DNA of 6,508 nt from Planctomycetaceae bacterium (GTDB taxonomy: Bacteria > Planctomycetota > Planctomycetia > Pirellulales > UBA1268). Within the stretch, counting starts at the first letter, position 1. Each line of letters begins with the position of its first letter. The position numbers and the translations under genes are program-made. Below the pieces are notes generated by a model that saw only the letters and a list, made by a program, of their open reading frames with translations, made no database searches and was not told where the DNA came from. The DNA lies in assembly GCA_009691925.1 (NCBI GenBank), contig SIAG01000244.1:1-6508 (forward strand), given 5' to 3'. Shown here piece by piece: positions 5,629 to 6,508 of the stretch.

Positions 5629-5915
5629 GGGAGTGCTCCGCGCTGGTGGTTGATGCTCCGGGGGCGGGCCGTCCGCTCTCTCCCTGTTGTCGAATCGTCG
5701 GGGAGGCGCGTCAATCGCCGACCGTGCCGGGGCAAGCGGGGCTTTGCCGTCCCGGCCGGCCACGCGCGGGGGCTCCGTTGCAAGCCCCGTGGCGGCAACG
5801 GATGATGGAGGACTGGCGACGGAGGTGGACCGGGGCCTCCGCGAAACGCGGCCGTCGTGGCCGCGCCCAGTCAGGCTCCGTCGACCGTGCCGCCATCGCC
5901 AGTCGAGGCTTTTTC
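5629..5915. other. Divergent intergenic region between the Sua5-type gene and purE
   Basis: This 287-base gap lies between starts at 5628 (minus) and 5916 (plus) and should hold both promoters, yet no convincing -10/-35 pair is visible. Frames from both genes remain open into it but their translations are Arg/Pro/Gly-rich and unlike conserved protein. The only notable structure is the inverted repeat at 5774-5802. No purine riboswitch or PurR-type operator is recognised. Confidence 0.5.
5774..5802. repeat. Inverted repeat upstream of purE
   Basis: TCCGTTGC (5774-5781) and GCAACGGA (5795-5802) are perfect 8-base inverted arms separated by 13 bases. The element sits 113 bases before the purE start. 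It could be an operator for a dimeric regulator or an RNA hairpin in the leader. There is no T run, so a terminator or attenuator is not supported. Confidence 0.35.
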
Positions 5916-6461
5916 ATGACTGCTGCTCCTCCCGCGTCGGCCCTCCCCTCCCCTCATCGCACCCCGGCGGCGGTGGTGGGGATCGTGATGGGGAGCCGCT
6001 CCGACTGGGCGACGCTCGAGCGCGCCTCGGAGGTGCTGACGAAGTTCGGTGTCGCGCACGAGTGCGAGATCGTCTCGGCTCACCGCACCCCGGGGAAACT
6101 CGCCGAATATGCCACCCACGCGGCCCGCCGCGGCCTCCAGCTGATCATTGCCGGGGCCGGAGGGGCGGCCCATCTCCCTGGCATGATGGCGGCCCAGACG
6201 GCCCTGCCGGTGTTCGGCGTGCCGGTCGAATCGGCGCTGCTCCGGGGGGTCGATTCGCTCCTCTCGATCGTGCAGATGCCGGCCGGGATCCCGGTCGGCA
6301 CCCTGGCGATCGGGCCGGCAGGGGCCACGAATGCGGCCCTCCTGGCGGTGGCGGTCCTCGCCCTCCACGACGACCGTCTCGCCGAAGCCCTCCGGGTCTA
6401 CCGCGAGGAGCAGACGGCGCGGGTGCTTGCCGACGATCTCGACTGCCCCCGTCAAGCGTGA
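5916..6461 (+). CDS. purE: N5-carboxyaminoimidazole ribonucleotide mutase (PurE, class I)
   Basis: PurE converts N5-CAIR to 4-carboxyaminoimidazole ribonucleotide in de novo purine synthesis; it is a cytoplasmic enzyme, octameric in characterised class I members. The 181-residue protein aligns throughout with E. coli PurE from memory: GIVMGSRSDWATLE (22-35, phosphate/nucleotide loop), SAHRTPGKL (54-62, with the catalytic His at 56), IIAGAGGAAHLPGMMA (77-92), GVPVESALLRGVDSLLSIVQ (101-120) and MPAGIPVGTLAIG (121-133). These blocks are the class I (PurK-dependent mutase) pattern rather than the class II carboxylase pattern. The start is ATG 5916 with GAGG (5905-5908) seven bases upstream. It gives an extra 18-20 residue Pro/Ala/Ser-rich N-terminus compared with E. 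coli. The frame is open 90 codons further upstream, but that region is not conserved-looking. A possible purK frame begins six bases after the stop, consistent with a purEK operon. Confidence 0.96.
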   Translation: MTAAPPASALPSPHRTPAAVVGIVMGSRSDWATLERASEVLTKFGVAHECEIVSAHRTPGKLAEYATHAARRGLQLIIAGAGGAAHLPGMMAAQTALPVFGVPVESALLRGVDSLLSIVQMPAGIPVGTLAIGPAGATNAALLAVAVLALHDDRLAEALRVYREEQTARVLADDLDCPRQA

Positions 6462-6467
6462 CATCCC

Positions 6468-6508
6468 GTGAGCCATCCCAGTCTCTCCCCTTCCCTCGCC
6501 GGTCGGTC
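6468..6508 (+). CDS. Possible start of a downstream gene, perhaps purK (cut by right edge)
   Basis: A GTG at 6468 opens a frame that stays open to the window end, giving VSHPSLSPSLAGR. It lies only six bases after the purE stop, the spacing of a translationally coupled pair. No good Shine-Dalgarno is seen before it, and thirteen residues are too few to recognise a family. The idea that it is purK (N5-CAIR synthase) rests only on class I PurE needing PurK and on purE-purK being a common gene order. Confidence 0.3.
   Translation, partial: MSHPSLSPSLAGR

Noticed and set aside
5629..5763. A 45-codon N-terminal extension of the Sua5-type gene
   Set aside because: It is Pro/Arg-rich, not part of the YrdC fold, and the ATG at 5628 has a well-spaced GGAG.
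5646..5915. A 90-codon N-terminal extension of purE, including an ATG pair at 5802-5807
   Set aside because: PurE proteins are about 160-180 residues, the extension is low complexity, and ATG 5916 has GAGG seven bases upstream, whereas 5802 has no binding site.
1..6508. Mobile elements, CRISPR arrays, defence genes, toxin-antitoxin pairs, tRNA or rRNA
   Set aside because: No transposase or integrase motif, evenly spaced direct repeats, paired small genes or tRNA-like cloverleaf was seen on either strand.

Overview
The window is a GC-rich (by eye roughly two-thirds G+C) bacterial chromosome segment. It holds four complete genes that can be named at family level or better, one complete gene of unknown function, and two genes cut by the window edges. 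No mobile element, CRISPR array, tRNA or rRNA is visible. The best guess for the source is a high-GC planctomycete (Planctomycetota). This rests on the style of the secreted unknown protein, the HEAT-repeat lipoprotein with a Pro/Ala linker, and the mix of unlinked housekeeping genes on alternating strands. It is an inference from general resemblance; no taxonomic marker is present.

Layout from left to right. (1) Positions 1-708, minus strand: N-terminal part of a HEAT-repeat lipoprotein that runs off the left edge. (2) 709-1135: a 427-base divergent intergenic region with a candidate -10 element and two inverted repeats. (3) 1136-1900, plus strand: a secreted protein of unknown function with a Gly/Met-rich N-terminus encoded by a G-quadruplex-prone tract. 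(4) 1929-3488, minus strand: a 12-helix major facilitator superfamily transporter, convergent with the previous gene across a 28-base gap that holds hairpins. (5) 3603-4514, plus strand: a TIGR01777-type atypical short-chain dehydrogenase/epimerase-like protein, divergent from the transporter. (6) 4531-5628, minus strand: a full-length two-domain Sua5-type threonylcarbamoyl-AMP synthase, convergent with the epimerase-like gene across 16 bases. (7) 5629-5915: a 287-base divergent gap. (8) 5916-6461, plus strand: purE, followed 6 bases later by an open frame with a GTG start that could be the beginning of purK.

The genes do not form one pathway. Sua5 supplies the activated intermediate for the t6A37 tRNA modification, PurE catalyses a step of de novo purine synthesis, and the transporter and epimerase-like protein have unknown substrates. 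Strand alternates with every gene except at purE and the frame after it, so most genes here appear to be single transcription units. I found no convincing new multi-gene system. The points most worth checking are the uncharacterised secreted protein with its G-rich leader region, a TATACTCC element shared by two intergenic regions, and a ten-G run inside the epimerase-like gene.
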